Shown here piece after piece: positions 8,464 to 16,746 of a DNA stretch of 43,026 nucleotides (the first letter of the stretch is position 1; every line of letters begins with the position of its first letter). Source of the DNA: Clostridia bacterium (lineage in GTDB: Bacteria > Bacillota > Clostridia > Oscillospirales > CAG-272); assembly GCA_024404505.1 (NCBI GenBank), contig JAKSPU010000007.1, positions 1-43,026 on the forward strand, given 5' to 3'. The notes beneath the pieces are model-generated. The model was not told where the DNA came from, did no database searches, and saw only the letters and a program-made list of their open reading frames with translations. Made by a program: the position numbers and the translations under genes.

Positions 8464-10731
8464 TCACAGCTTGTTCCGCTGGATCTTGCCGTTCACGGTC
8501 TTGGGCAGACTCGTGCGGAACTCCACGATACGCGGGTACTTGTAGGGAGCGGTGTGCTTCTTGACGTAATCCTGGATCTCTTTCTTCAGCTCGTCGCTCG
8601 GCTGTTTGCCGTCCACGAGGACGACGGACGCCTTGACGACCTGACCGCGGACCTCGTCCGGAGCGGCGGACACGCCGCACTCCAGCACGTAGGGCAGCTC
8701 CATGATGACGGACTCGATCTCGAACGGGCCGATGCGGTAGCCGGAGGACTTGATGACGTCGTCCACGCGGCCGACGTACCAGTAGAAGCCGTCCTCATCG
8801 CGCCATGCCGTATCGCCGGTGTGGTAGAGGCCGTCGTGCCATACCTCGCGGGTCTTCTCCTCGTCGAGGTAGTAACCGCTGAACAGGCCGCACGGGACGC
8901 GCTTGTCGGTGCGGACCACGATCTCGCCGGTGACACCGTCGGCCACGGGATTGCCGTCCGCGTCCACGATGTCGATGTTGTAGAGCGGGCTGGGCTTGCC
9001 CATCGAGCCGAGCTTATGCGGATTGCCGCGCATATTGGCGATGGCCAGCGTCAGCTCGGTCTGGCCGAAGCCCTCCATGATCTGGAGTCCGGTCGCCTTC
9101 TCGAACAGGCGGTAGACCTCGGGATTGAGTGCCTCTCCGGCGGTGGTCATGTGCTTGATCGAGGAGAGATCGTACTTGGAAATGTCGGCACGGACCATCA
9201 TACGGAGCATGGTGGGCGGCGCACAGAAGGTGGTGATATGATACTTGGCGAACATCGGCAGGATATCCGCCGCGTCGAATTTGTCGAAGTCGTATACGAA
9301 TACGGCGCCCTCGCACAGCCACTGACCGTACAGCTTGCCCCAGAGGGCCTTGCCCCAGCCGGTGTCGGAGATCGTGAAGTGCAGGCCGTTCTCGTCCACG
9401 CCGTGCCAGTATTTGGCGGTCAGGTAGTGGCCGAGCGGGTACTTGAAGTTGTGGGTGGCGATCTTGGGATAGCCGGTCGTGCCGGACGTGAAGAACATCA
9501 ACATGGGATCGCTGCCGCAGGGGGTGTCCGCGGTGCGGTAGAAGTGAGCGGAGTAGAGCGGGAATTCCTCGTCGAAGTCGTGCCAGCCCTCGCGCTGACC
9601 GCCGACGATGATCTTCTGCCGGAGCGTCGGGCACTCGTCGGCGCAGGCGTCTACCTGCGCGGCCACCTGACCGTCCGCCGTGCAAAGGATGGCGGATACG
9701 CCTGCCGCGTTGAAGCGGTATTGGAAGTCGTGTGCCTGCAGCTGATTGGTCGCGGGAATGGCGATCGCGCCGAGCTTATGCAGACCGAGGATCGCAAACC
9801 AGAATTGATAGTGCCGCTTCAGCACCAGCATGACGCGGTCACCCTTCTTCACGCCGAGCGACTTGAAGTAGTTGGCGCACTGGGCGGAGGCACGCTTCAT
9901 GTCGTTGAAGGTGAACCGGCGCTCGGTCTTGTCGCGGGCGACGTAGACCATCGCCAGCCGGTCCGGCTCGCGCTTGGCCAGCGCGTCCACGATGTCGAAG
10001 GCAAAATTGAAGGACTCCTCGCCGGTGAAATCAATGGAGACGGGTGCGCCGTTCCGGTCCTCCTTGACGGCGACGAAGTCGTCGGAAACCAGCCGCTTGC
10101 CGCTTGCCCGCGTCGGGAAGAAGGTATCCCGGAGGACCGGCTCGGCGGTGTTCTCACCGGGCAGCACGACCGCGAGGAAGTAGCAGTCCCGGCCCTCGAC
10201 GGCGATCATGCCGTGAGGTGTGGAGGAATTGTAGTAGATGCTGTCGCCTTCGGACAGGTACTCGACGTTGTCACCGATCTGAACCTTGAGGCGGCCGCTC
10301 ATGATGTAGTCGAATTCCTGACCGGAGTGCTTGGTCAGGTGGATGGGCTTGTCCTGCAGCTCGGGGCTGTACTCGTAATGCACCCAATACGGCTCGGAAA
10401 TCTTCTTGCGGAACATCGGCGCGAGGTTTTTGATCTCGATGCCGTCCTCCTTTGCCGTTTCGTGTCCCTGACCGCGGCGGGTGACCGTGTAGGAGGAAAG
10501 ATGTGCGCTCTGGCCTTCCAGAAGATCGGTGATGCCGATCCCGAACGCCAGCGAGCATTTATGGATGAAGGTGAAGGGGAAGTCCAGCTGCCCGGCCTCG
10601 TACTGTCTGTACTCCTGCAGCGTGACCTCCGTTTTCTGCGCCATCTGCGACTCGGTGAGTCCCGTGATCTCGCGCATTTCGCGGATACGGAGCGCGACCT
10701 CCATAAGCTTGCCGGATGCTCCTGTTGACAT
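8464..10731 (-). CDS. XRE-HTH / cupin / acyl-CoA synthetase fusion (first gene of the T-box operon)
   Basis: 755 aa, a paralogue of the next gene with the same order: helix-turn-helix (about 12-65, RIREMREITGLTESQMAQKT), cupin (about 95-185, HSGQEFDYIMSGRLKVQIG and EGDSIYYNSSTPHGM), and acyl-CoA synthetase (about 215-755, FFTSGTTGYPKIATHN, TGDTAWRDEDGFYW, lysine in PKTVNGKIQRNKL). Catalytic motifs look intact. GGAGG at 10743-10747 lies 11 bases before the ATG, directly after the T-box terminator, so expression should depend on readthrough. The last ~90 codons are almost identical in DNA to the tandem copy. The acid substrate is not readable; context suggests branched-chain or aryl acids that feed the oxidoreductase. 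Confidence 0.9.
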   Translation of the reverse strand: MSTGASGKLMEVALRIREMREITGLTESQMAQKTEVTLQEYRQYEAGQLDFPFTFIHKCSLAFGIGITDLLEGQSAHLSSYTVTRRGQGHETAKEDGIEIKNLAPMFRKKISEPYWVHYEYSPELQDKPIHLTKHSGQEFDYIMSGRLKVQIGDNVEYLSEGDSIYYNSSTPHGMIAVEGRDCYFLAVVLPGENTAEPVLRDTFFPTRASGKRLVSDDFVAVKEDRNGAPVSIDFTGEESFNFAFDIVDALAKREPDRLAMVYVARDKTERRFTFNDMKRASAQCANYFKSLGVKKGDRVMLVLKRHYQFWFAILGLHKLGAIAIPATNQLQAHDFQYRFNAAGVSAILCTADGQVAAQVDACADECPTLRQKIIVGGQREGWHDFDEEFPLYSAHFYRTADTPCGSDPMLMFFTSGTTGYPKIATHNFKYPLGHYLTAKYWHGVDENGLHFTISDTGWGKALWGKLYGQWLCEGAVFVYDFDKFDAADILPMFAKYHITTFCAPPTMLRMMVRADISKYDLSSIKHMTTAGEALNPEVYRLFEKATGLQIMEGFGQTELTLAIANMRGNPHKLGSMGKPSPLYNIDIVDADGNPVADGVTGEIVVRTDKRVPCGLFSGYYLDEEKTREVWHDGLYHTGDTAWRDEDGFYWYVGRVDDVIKSSGYRIGPFEIESVIMELPYVLECGVSAAPDEVRGQVVKASVVLVDGKQPSDELKKEIQDYVKKHTAPYKYPRIVEFRTSLPKTVNGKIQRNKL
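8511..8780 (-). repeat. Near-identical 3' segment shared with 6186-6455
   Basis: Partner of the segment at 6186-6455, in the same orientation. It encodes the same C-terminal lid residues (VDDVIKSSGYRIGPFEIES through KKHTAPYKYPRIVEFRTSLP). Confidence 0.75.
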
Positions 10732-10757
10732 GGCTGATAAAACCTCCGATCAGTTGA

Positions 10758-10800
10758 TAAAAAAACAGACCCGTCCCCAAAGAAGTCTTTGAGACGGGTG
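10758..10800 (-). terminator. Regulated intrinsic terminator of the T-box leader
   Basis: On the minus strand ACCCGTC pairs with GACGGGT, enclosing a second short CAAAG/TTTGG pairing, and a run of seven T follows. It ends about 27 bases before the first start codon. The T-box antiterminator would use the 5' side of this region together with TGGTACCGCG. Confidence 0.9.
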
Positions 10801-11069
10801 AATACACACTCGCGGTACCACTCAAATTGCAGTTTTTCCTGCCACTCACGGGGTCATGAGAACCCCTTGGCCTTGACGCGGCCAATACGGGAGGCGCCTA
10901 CGCCGCACACCGCGGATTCGGACCCCCGGCTCGGAAGGGATGGGTCACCTGCATCCGTTTTACCGACTCACACCGACCGTCGGCTCTCTGAAAAAACGCT
11001 TGCGGACCGTCTTCGTCACAGCCTTTGCTATCCTTATATTATGAATAAAACTGTCGCTCTTGAAATGAT
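10758..11069 (-). promoter_or_regulatory. T-box riboswitch leader of the 2-oxoacid oxidoreductase/acyl-CoA synthetase operon
   Basis: Read on the minus strand, the leader contains the T-box core GAGTGGTACCGCG (TGGTACCGCG at 10811-10820), followed by a terminator. Upstream is a Stem I-like region: a GGCT/AGCC base, GAAG/CTTC lower stem, CGTTTT/AAAACG upper stem and a CAGAGAG...GGTCGGTGTGAGTCGGT distal part. T-boxes bind uncharged tRNA and prevent termination. By analogy with glyQS, the specifier loop (about 10936-10946) can place ATC (Ile, 10939-10941) as specifier; CAT (His) or CCA (Pro) in other registers are alternatives. TGGT would pair with a tRNA end whose discriminator base is A, which fits Ile or Pro and argues against His. 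The T-box itself is secure; the amino acid is tentative. Confidence 0.9.
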
Positions 11070-11075
11070 AGCGAT

Positions 11076-11104
11076 ATTATAGCACGGCGGTCCGGTTTTG
11101 TCAA
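11076..11104 (-). promoter_or_regulatory. Sigma-70-type promoter of the T-box operon
   Basis: On the minus strand TTGACA (11099-11104) and TATAAT (11076-11081) are separated by exactly 17 bases, a consensus match on both hexamers. Transcription would start near 11069 and give a leader of about 340 nt. Confidence 0.9.
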
Positions 11105-11318
11105 TAGCTTTTTGCGATTTTTTTGCAGGATTTCTTGCCCTGTGTTTCAATTTTCCGCTCCCGGCGGGACTTCGGAGCGCAGGAAACGGGCTTTGTGCAA
11201 CAGATGGCGCCGGCGGTGTCAAAATGCGGGTATTTTCGGTCGGGATAGACCTAATGCACGAAAATGCTGGAAATAAAATGTATATTATGCCGAAATTCAA
11301 CGTTTTGCCCGATACCTG

Positions 11319-11347
11319 TTGAAAAAGCGGATACGATAATATATAAT
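11319..11347 (+). promoter_or_regulatory. Promoter of the first Gfo/Idh/MocA gene
   Basis: TTGAAA (11319-11324), a 17-base spacer and TATAAT (11342-11347), about 60 bases before the start codon. The roughly 215 bases between this promoter and the divergent T-box promoter show no gene and no clear operator to me. Confidence 0.82.
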
Positions 11348-11405
11348 ACGCATCGGAGACACCCCGCGCGGGGCATCAATTACGTTATTTCAGGAGGATG
11401 TATTC

Positions 11406-12353
11406 ATGAAAGTTGCAGTATTGGGCACATGGCACGTCCACGCTCCCGGTTACGCGAAAACAGCCGCCGCGCTCGGCACTCTGACCGGCGTCTGGGAGGA
11501 GAACACCGCTTGGTGCGCGGATTTCGCCAAGCAGTTCGGCATCAGACAGTACGCCAGCCGCGAGGAGCTGCTGGCTGACGACGTCGACGGCGTCATCATT
11601 TGCTCGGCTACCGACCGCCACAAGGAGGACGTCATCGCCGCAGCGCGTGCGGGCAAGGCGATCTTCATCGAGAAGGTGTTGGCGCTCACCGAGGCGGACT
11701 GCCTTGAGATCAGGCAGGTGCTTGCCGAGACGGGCGTCCCGTTCGTCATTTCTTTCCCGTGGAAATTCAACCCGGCCGTCATGACCGTCCGGAGTCTCGT
11801 CGAGTCCGGCGACGTCGGCCGCGTCAACTATATCCGCTTCCGCAACGCTCACACCGGCTCCTCCGGTGATTGGCTGCCGCCCCACTTCTACAACGCCGCT
11901 CAGTGCGGCGGCGGCGCGATGATAGACCTCGGCGCGCACGGTATGTACCTGATCGATATGCTCAAGGGGCTGCCGGTAAGCTACGCCTCCGCTTTCGGCC
12001 TGTTCTGCGAAAAGCCGTCCGTGCGGGAAAAGAACGCCGACGGCGTCGAGGATAACGCCGTGACCGCCATGACCTTCACCGACGGATGCGTCGCCGTCAA
12101 TGAGACGGGCTTCAATACCACGGACTGCCCCGTGATCCTTGAGGTCGGCGGAGAAGCCGGCTATATTACCATGACGGGCAATACCGTCGTTCACAGCAGC
12201 CACGTCACGGCGCACAAGCCCGAGACCGCCGAGCTGCTGCCCGGGCAGCCCGCTCCCATCGAGCAGTTCATGAACGGGCTTGTGCCTGCCGGCTGCGGCA
12301 TCGACGAGGCCATTCACCTGACGGTCATGATGGAGGGCGCGTACGGACGCTGA
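11406..12353 (+). CDS. Gfo/Idh/MocA family NAD(P)-dependent oxidoreductase
   Basis: 315 aa. The N-terminal Rossmann fold (MKVAVLGTWHVHAPGYAK) is followed by the family's signature strand VIICSATDRHKEDVIAAARA and IFIEKVLALT. The last corresponds to the usual EKP motif, but Pro is replaced by Val. DLGAHGMYLIDML holds the conserved catalytic His region. Members oxidise or epimerise sugars, inositols and related polyols in the cytoplasm; the substrate here is unknown. AGGAGG precedes the ATG by about eight bases. The next gene has its own promoter, so this gene may be monocistronic. A decayed copy of its 3' end lies at 19713-19799. Confidence 0.88.
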   Translation: MKVAVLGTWHVHAPGYAKTAAALGTLTGVWEENTAWCADFAKQFGIRQYASREELLADDVDGVIICSATDRHKEDVIAAARAGKAIFIEKVLALTEADCLEIRQVLAETGVPFVISFPWKFNPAVMTVRSLVESGDVGRVNYIRFRNAHTGSSGDWLPPHFYNAAQCGGGAMIDLGAHGMYLIDMLKGLPVSYASAFGLFCEKPSVREKNADGVEDNAVTAMTFTDGCVAVNETGFNTTDCPVILEVGGEAGYITMTGNTVVHSSHVTAHKPETAELLPGQPAPIEQFMNGLVPAGCGIDEAIHLTVMMEGAYGR

Positions 12354-12378
12354 CCGCCTGCGGAATCGCGCGGGACTA

Positions 12379-12407
12379 TTGACTTTTCGTCCCGTGTGTG
12401 GTACTAT
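12379..12407 (+). promoter_or_regulatory. Promoter of the second Gfo/Idh/MocA gene
   Basis: TTGACT (12379-12384), a 17-base spacer and TACTAT (12402-12407), located between the two oxidoreductase genes. Confidence 0.75.
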
Positions 12408-12467
12408 GATCTCATCCCGGGGCCTGTCCGGCCCATGATAATAGATAATAACGGTAAGGAGTCAACA

Positions 12468-13730
12468 ATGAAAAACAGAAAACTTCGGATCGGCGTGTTC
12501 GGCGGAGCCAGAGGCACCGCCATGATCGACGTGCTGCTGCATCATCCCGACGCGGAGCTGGTAGCCGTCTGCGATAAGGTCCCCGCGCTGCTGGAGGGCG
12601 CGGCCAAGAAAGCAAGGGAGTGCGGCGTGGAGATCGCTCTGTTCCCGACCTTCGACGAATTCATCGACTATGACATGGATGCCGTGGTGCTGGCCAACTA
12701 CGCCCACGAGCACGCGGTCTTTGCAATCAAGGCTTTGAAGAATGGCAAGCACGTCCTGTCCGAGGTCGAGCCCTGCGAGACCATGGCACAGGCTGTCGAG
12801 CTGATCGAGACGGTCGAGGAGACCGGACTCGTGTATGCCTACGGCGAGAACTACTGCTATATGCACGATACCTTCGAGATGTGGCGGCGGTACAAGAGCG
12901 GCGAGTTGGGCGAGGCCATGTACGGTGAGGGTGAGTACATCCACGATTGTGCCAACATCTGGCCGCAGATCACCTACGGTGAGCGCGATCACTGGCGCAA
13001 CCGCGAGTTCGCCAACTTCTACAACACTCATTCCTTCGGTCCGCTCATGATGATGACGGGCCTGCGGCCCAAGTCCGTCGTCGGTTTTGAGATCAAGCCC
13101 TTTGACGACAACCTCAACCTCGGTCTGTACCGCGGCGTGGGCATCGAGATGGTGACCATGGAGAACGGCGCCGTCATGAAGTCCATCCACGGCTGGCTGA
13201 AGCGCGAGCCCGGCTCCGTCAACTATGAGCTGTACTGCCGGAAGGGCAGCATGGAGACCGGACGCCTCGAGCCGTCCGCCAAGCTGAACGTCTATAAGGA
13301 GGGCGAGAAGCGCTGCAGCGGCTCGTGGGAGCATTACGATCCCGAGACCACCGTGGCTGCCGAAGCCGCGAAGCATTTCACGGGACACGGCGGCTCCGAT
13401 TTCTACTCCACTCACTTCTTTATTGAAAAGATCCTCGGCCGTCCCGACGGCGAGTGGTCGATCGACGTGTATCACGCCGTGGATATGGGCATCTGCGGTC
13501 TGCTCGGCTACCGGTCCGTGCTGGCCGGCAACGTGGCGATCGAGGTGCCGGACCTGCGCGATCCCGCGCAGCGTGACGCGTGGCGGCACGACAACGCCTG
13601 CACGAATCCCGACGTCGCGGGTGACCAGCTGCTGCCCCGTTCCTCCTTCGGAGAGCCGTATATCCCGGATGAGGTCTACGACCGTGTCCGCACGCTGTTT
13701 GAAGAGGGCAGGCTCGCGTCCGATTATTGA
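12468..13730 (+). CDS. Gfo/Idh/MocA family oxidoreductase
   Basis: 420 aa from ATG at 12468, chosen because AAGGAG lies seven bases upstream and the Rossmann fold begins at once (LRIGVFGGARGTAMIDVLL). The upstream extension of the frame would overlap the promoter. Family landmarks are VVLANYAHEHAVFAIKALKN, HVLSEVEPCETMAQAVELIE (the EKP region is EVEP here) and NFYNTHSFGPLMMMTGL. It is longer than the preceding paralogue and not closely related to it. Dehydrogenase activity on a sugar or sugar acid is likely from the family; substrate unknown. Confidence 0.87.
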   Translation: MKNRKLRIGVFGGARGTAMIDVLLHHPDAELVAVCDKVPALLEGAAKKARECGVEIALFPTFDEFIDYDMDAVVLANYAHEHAVFAIKALKNGKHVLSEVEPCETMAQAVELIETVEETGLVYAYGENYCYMHDTFEMWRRYKSGELGEAMYGEGEYIHDCANIWPQITYGERDHWRNREFANFYNTHSFGPLMMMTGLRPKSVVGFEIKPFDDNLNLGLYRGVGIEMVTMENGAVMKSIHGWLKREPGSVNYELYCRKGSMETGRLEPSAKLNVYKEGEKRCSGSWEHYDPETTVAAEAAKHFTGHGGSDFYSTHFFIEKILGRPDGEWSIDVYHAVDMGICGLLGYRSVLAGNVAIEVPDLRDPAQRDAWRHDNACTNPDVAGDQLLPRSSFGEPYIPDEVYDRVRTLFEEGRLASDY

Positions 13731-13737
13731 AATATCT

Positions 13738-13777
13738 GACAGAAAAAGCCGGCGCACCGCGCCGGTTTTTTCTGTCG
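13738..13777 (+). terminator. Strong palindromic terminator after the Gfo/Idh genes
   Basis: GACAGAAAAAGCCGGCGC, a short ACC loop, then GCGCCGG, six T and CTGTC. The A-run/T-run symmetry would let it work in either direction. Confidence 0.9.
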
Positions 13778-13823
13778 GATCGGGGAAAAGAAAAGAATAT
13801 TCGATGTATCCCGTTTCCGGTAG

Positions 13824-13852
13824 TTGACGAACAGCAGGATTTATGCTATAAT
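13824..13852 (+). promoter_or_regulatory. Promoter of the partner-switching operon
   Basis: TTGACG (13824-13829), a 17-base spacer and TATAAT (13847-13852), 48 bases before the start codon. Confidence 0.87.
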
Positions 13853-13899
13853 TACTATGACGCAGTATATCCACTTTTCAGATAAGTCAGGAGACCTCA

Positions 13900-16746
13900 A
13901 TGGATGATTATATCAATTACATAAAGCTGTGCGTGGCGGCGCTGCTGCCCGTCATCGCAGCCGTAGTGCTGTACCTGCTGGATAGGAAGACCCGGTTCGG
14001 CAGCCTCTCCGGCAAGGTCAGGCAGATCATTTACGGTGTGTGCTTCGGCATCCTCGCCATCATCGGGACCGAGTGGGGCATCGACATCAACGACGCTCAG
14101 GTGAACTGCCGCGACGCCGCGGTCCTGACCGCGGGACTCATGTTCGGCGGCCCCGCGGGCATCATCGCCGGCGTGATCGGCGCCGTGGAGCGGTGGATCG
14201 CCGTCGCATGGGGCGTCGGGACCTTCACGCGGCTCGCCTGCACCATATCCACATTTGCGGCAGGCATCTACGCGGCTGTCCTGCGCCGCTTCATGTTCGA
14301 GAACAAGAATCCCGGCTGGTTCATCTCCTTCGCCGTGGGCGTGGTCATGGAGGTCTTCCACATGACCATGGTATTCGTCACCAACATGAACGATCCCGAA
14401 AGAGCCATGAACGTCCTGAAGGCGGCAGCGCCCGTGATGATCCTGACCAACGCGCTGTCCCTCATGCTGGCCTCGGTCGTGCTGCTCCTGATCTCGCAGA
14501 GCCGTCGTGAGAAAAAAGACGGCACAGCGACCGGAGAGCAGTCGCGGATCACGCAGACCATCCAGCGGTGGCTGCTCATCACCGTCATCCTGGCGTTTCT
14601 GGCGACCTCGCTGTTTGTCTTCCGGCTTCAGGACCGCATCGCCGTCAATCAGCGGGACAGCCTGCTGATCATGGCGCTCGACGAGGTGGAGGCGGATATC
14701 CGCGATGCCTCCGACGAGAATCTGCTGAATCTGACCCGCCTCGTGGCGGACGAGGTCACGGTCGACGACCTGAGGGCCGTGGCGAACAGGCGGGAGATCG
14801 CCGAGATCAATCTCATCAACCGGGACGGCATCATCACCGCCAGCACAAACCCGGATTTCGTCGGGTACGATATGAGGTCCGGCGAGCAGTCCGCGGACTT
14901 CCTCCGGCTCCTGCAGGGAACGGAGGAGCTGGTGCAGGATTACGGCCCTATCTCATACGATGAAAACGTGTACCGCAAATACGCAGGCGTCAGCACCGAG
15001 TACGGCTTCATCCAGATCGGGTACGACGCCCTGCAGATCCAGCATGATATCGACAACGACGTCATCGACATCACCAAGAACCGCCACGTCGGCCAGACGG
15101 GCTTCATCCTGATCATCGACAAGAATTACGGCATCCTGAGCGCACCGGACGACCTGCCTCACGATACGCTGACCAGAGATCTGATCGACACCGGCATCCC
15201 TGCCGAGGACGTGATCTTTTCCGCGACGCTCGCCGGGGAGCCGTGCTTCCTGTCCAACCGCCACGCGGAGAGCTACATCATCCTGTCCGTGCTGCCGGAG
15301 GCCGAGGCCATGCGGACCCGCAGCGTCGCCGTGACGGCCAATACCTTCATGGAGATCCTTGTGTTCGCCGTCATGTTCGGGCTGATCTACCTGCTGATCA
15401 AGAAGGTCGTCGTCGACCAGATCATGAGCGTCAACCAGTCGCTCGGCCGGATCACCGCGGGGGACCTCGACGAGGTCGTCAACGTCCGCTCGAGCGCCGA
15501 ATTCTCCCTCCTGTCCGACGACATCAACACCACGGTCGACACGCTGAAGCAGTATATCGAGGAGGCGTCCGCGCGGATCGACACGGAGCTCGGATTCGCG
15601 GAGAGCATCCAGAAATCCGCGCTCCCCAACGTGTTCCCGGCTTTCCCCAAGCGCAAGGACTTCGATATCTTCGCGCTCATGAATCCCGCCAACGAGGTCG
15701 GCGGCGACTTCTACGATTTTTACCTGACCGGCACCGACACGCTGCATTTCCTCGTGGCCGACGTGTCCGGCAAGGGCATCCCCGCCGCCATGTTCATGAT
15801 GCGCGCCAAGACCGAGCTGAAGAGCCTGACCGAGGCCCAGCTGCCGCTGTGCGACGTGTTCACCGCCGGCAACAACGCCCTGTGCGAGGGCAATGACGCC
15901 GGTATGTTCGTGACGGCATGGCAGGGCAGCCTCGATCTGCAGACGGGTCTGCTGCAATACGCCAACGCGGGTCATAATCCGCCGCTGGTCAGACACGCCG
16001 GCGGGCGCTTTGAGTACCTGCGCGATAAATCCGGCATCGTGCTGGCCGGGCTTGAGGACGTGAAGTACAAGACGCAGGAGCTGACGCTTTCGCCCGGAGA
16101 CGTGATCTACCTCTATACGGACGGCGTCACGGAGGCGACCAACGCTCAAGAGGTCCTCTACGGCGAGCAGCGCCTGCTCGATGCGCTCAATTCCCGTGAA
16201 TTCGAGAGCATGGAGGACGTGTGCCGCTTTGTCCGTGAAGAAGTGGACGCCTTCGTCGGAGACGCGCCCCAGTTCGACGACATTACCATGGTCGCCATGA
16301 GATTCATCGGCACGCCGCCGCCCCCCGAGATCCGCTTCGACGAGGCAGCCATCGACGATATCACCGCGGTGACGGAATTTGTCGACGGAGAGCTGGAGAA
16401 GATGGACTGCCCGATGAAGACGGTGATCCAGATCAACGTCGCCATCGACGAGCTGTACAGCAACATCGTCCGTTACGGGTATAAAAACAGGAAGGGACCG
16501 ATCACGGTCAAGGTCATCCGTCACGAGGATGCCGACACGGTGTACATCCGCTTCGAGGACGAGGGCATCCCGTACAATCCGCTGAACAGGCAGGATCCCG
16601 ACATCACGCTGTCGGCCGAGGAGCGGGAGATCGGCGGTCTCGGTATCTTCATGGTCAAGAAGACCATGGACGATATCCGGTATAAATACGAGAACGGACA
16701 CAATATCCTGACTATCGCCAAAAAAATCGGAGGAACAAAGATATGA
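13900..16746 (+). CDS. Membrane SpoIIE-type PP2C phosphatase with LytS-like 5TM, sensor, HAMP and HATPase domains
   Basis: 948 aa. The N terminus has about six helices resembling the 5TM-5TMR_LYT sensor (RQIIYGVCFGILAIIGTEWG, LTAGLMFGGPAGIIAGVIGA). A further helix near 225-243 leads to an extracytoplasmic sensor (about 245-475, with NLINRDGIITASTNPDFVGY), a last helix near 485-505 and a HAMP-like linker. Residues about 575-800 form a PP2C/SpoIIE phosphatase with NEVGGDFYDFY, ADVSGKGIPAAMFM, LYTDGVTEATN and DDITMVAMRF, covering the metal-binding Asp residues. Residues about 815-945 form an RsbW-like HATPase (AIDELYSNIVRYGY, GGLGIFMVKKTMDDI). One protein could thus both phosphorylate and dephosphorylate STAS partners. 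AGGAG precedes the ATG; the stop overlaps the next gene as ATGA. Confidence 0.9.
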   Translation: MDDYINYIKLCVAALLPVIAAVVLYLLDRKTRFGSLSGKVRQIIYGVCFGILAIIGTEWGIDINDAQVNCRDAAVLTAGLMFGGPAGIIAGVIGAVERWIAVAWGVGTFTRLACTISTFAAGIYAAVLRRFMFENKNPGWFISFAVGVVMEVFHMTMVFVTNMNDPERAMNVLKAAAPVMILTNALSLMLASVVLLLISQSRREKKDGTATGEQSRITQTIQRWLLITVILAFLATSLFVFRLQDRIAVNQRDSLLIMALDEVEADIRDASDENLLNLTRLVADEVTVDDLRAVANRREIAEINLINRDGIITASTNPDFVGYDMRSGEQSADFLRLLQGTEELVQDYGPISYDENVYRKYAGVSTEYGFIQIGYDALQIQHDIDNDVIDITKNRHVGQTGFILIIDKNYGILSAPDDLPHDTLTRDLIDTGIPAEDVIFSATLAGEPCFLSNRHAESYIILSVLPEAEAMRTRSVAVTANTFMEILVFAVMFGLIYLLIKKVVVDQIMSVNQSLGRITAGDLDEVVNVRSSAEFSLLSDDINTTVDTLKQYIEEASARIDTELGFAESIQKSALPNVFPAFPKRKDFDIFALMNPANEVGGDFYDFYLTGTDTLHFLVADVSGKGIPAAMFMMRAKTELKSLTEAQLPLCDVFTAGNNALCEGNDAGMFVTAWQGSLDLQTGLLQYANAGHNPPLVRHAGGRFEYLRDKSGIVLAGLEDVKYKTQELTLSPGDVIYLYTDGVTEATNAQEVLYGEQRLLDALNSREFESMEDVCRFVREEVDAFVGDAPQFDDITMVAMRFIGTPPPPEIRFDEAAIDDITAVTEFVDGELEKMDCPMKTVIQINVAIDELYSNIVRYGYKNRKGPITVKVIRHEDADTVYIRFEDEGIPYNPLNRQDPDITLSAEEREIGGLGIFMVKKTMDDIRYKYENGHNILTIAKKIGGTKI

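Noticed and set aside
5475-10728. Very long plus-strand open frames (724-1029 codons) opposite the acyl-CoA synthetase and ATPase genes.
   Set aside because: They are mirror frames of G+C-rich genes: their translations are rich in V, D, G, R and H with no domain motifs, while the minus strand carries complete, well-known families with ribosome binding sites.
10936-10946. His (CAT) as the T-box specifier.
   Set aside because: It fits one register of the loop, but TGGT in the T-box core would pair with discriminator A, whereas bacterial tRNA-His normally has C. Not fully excluded because the loop register is uncertain.
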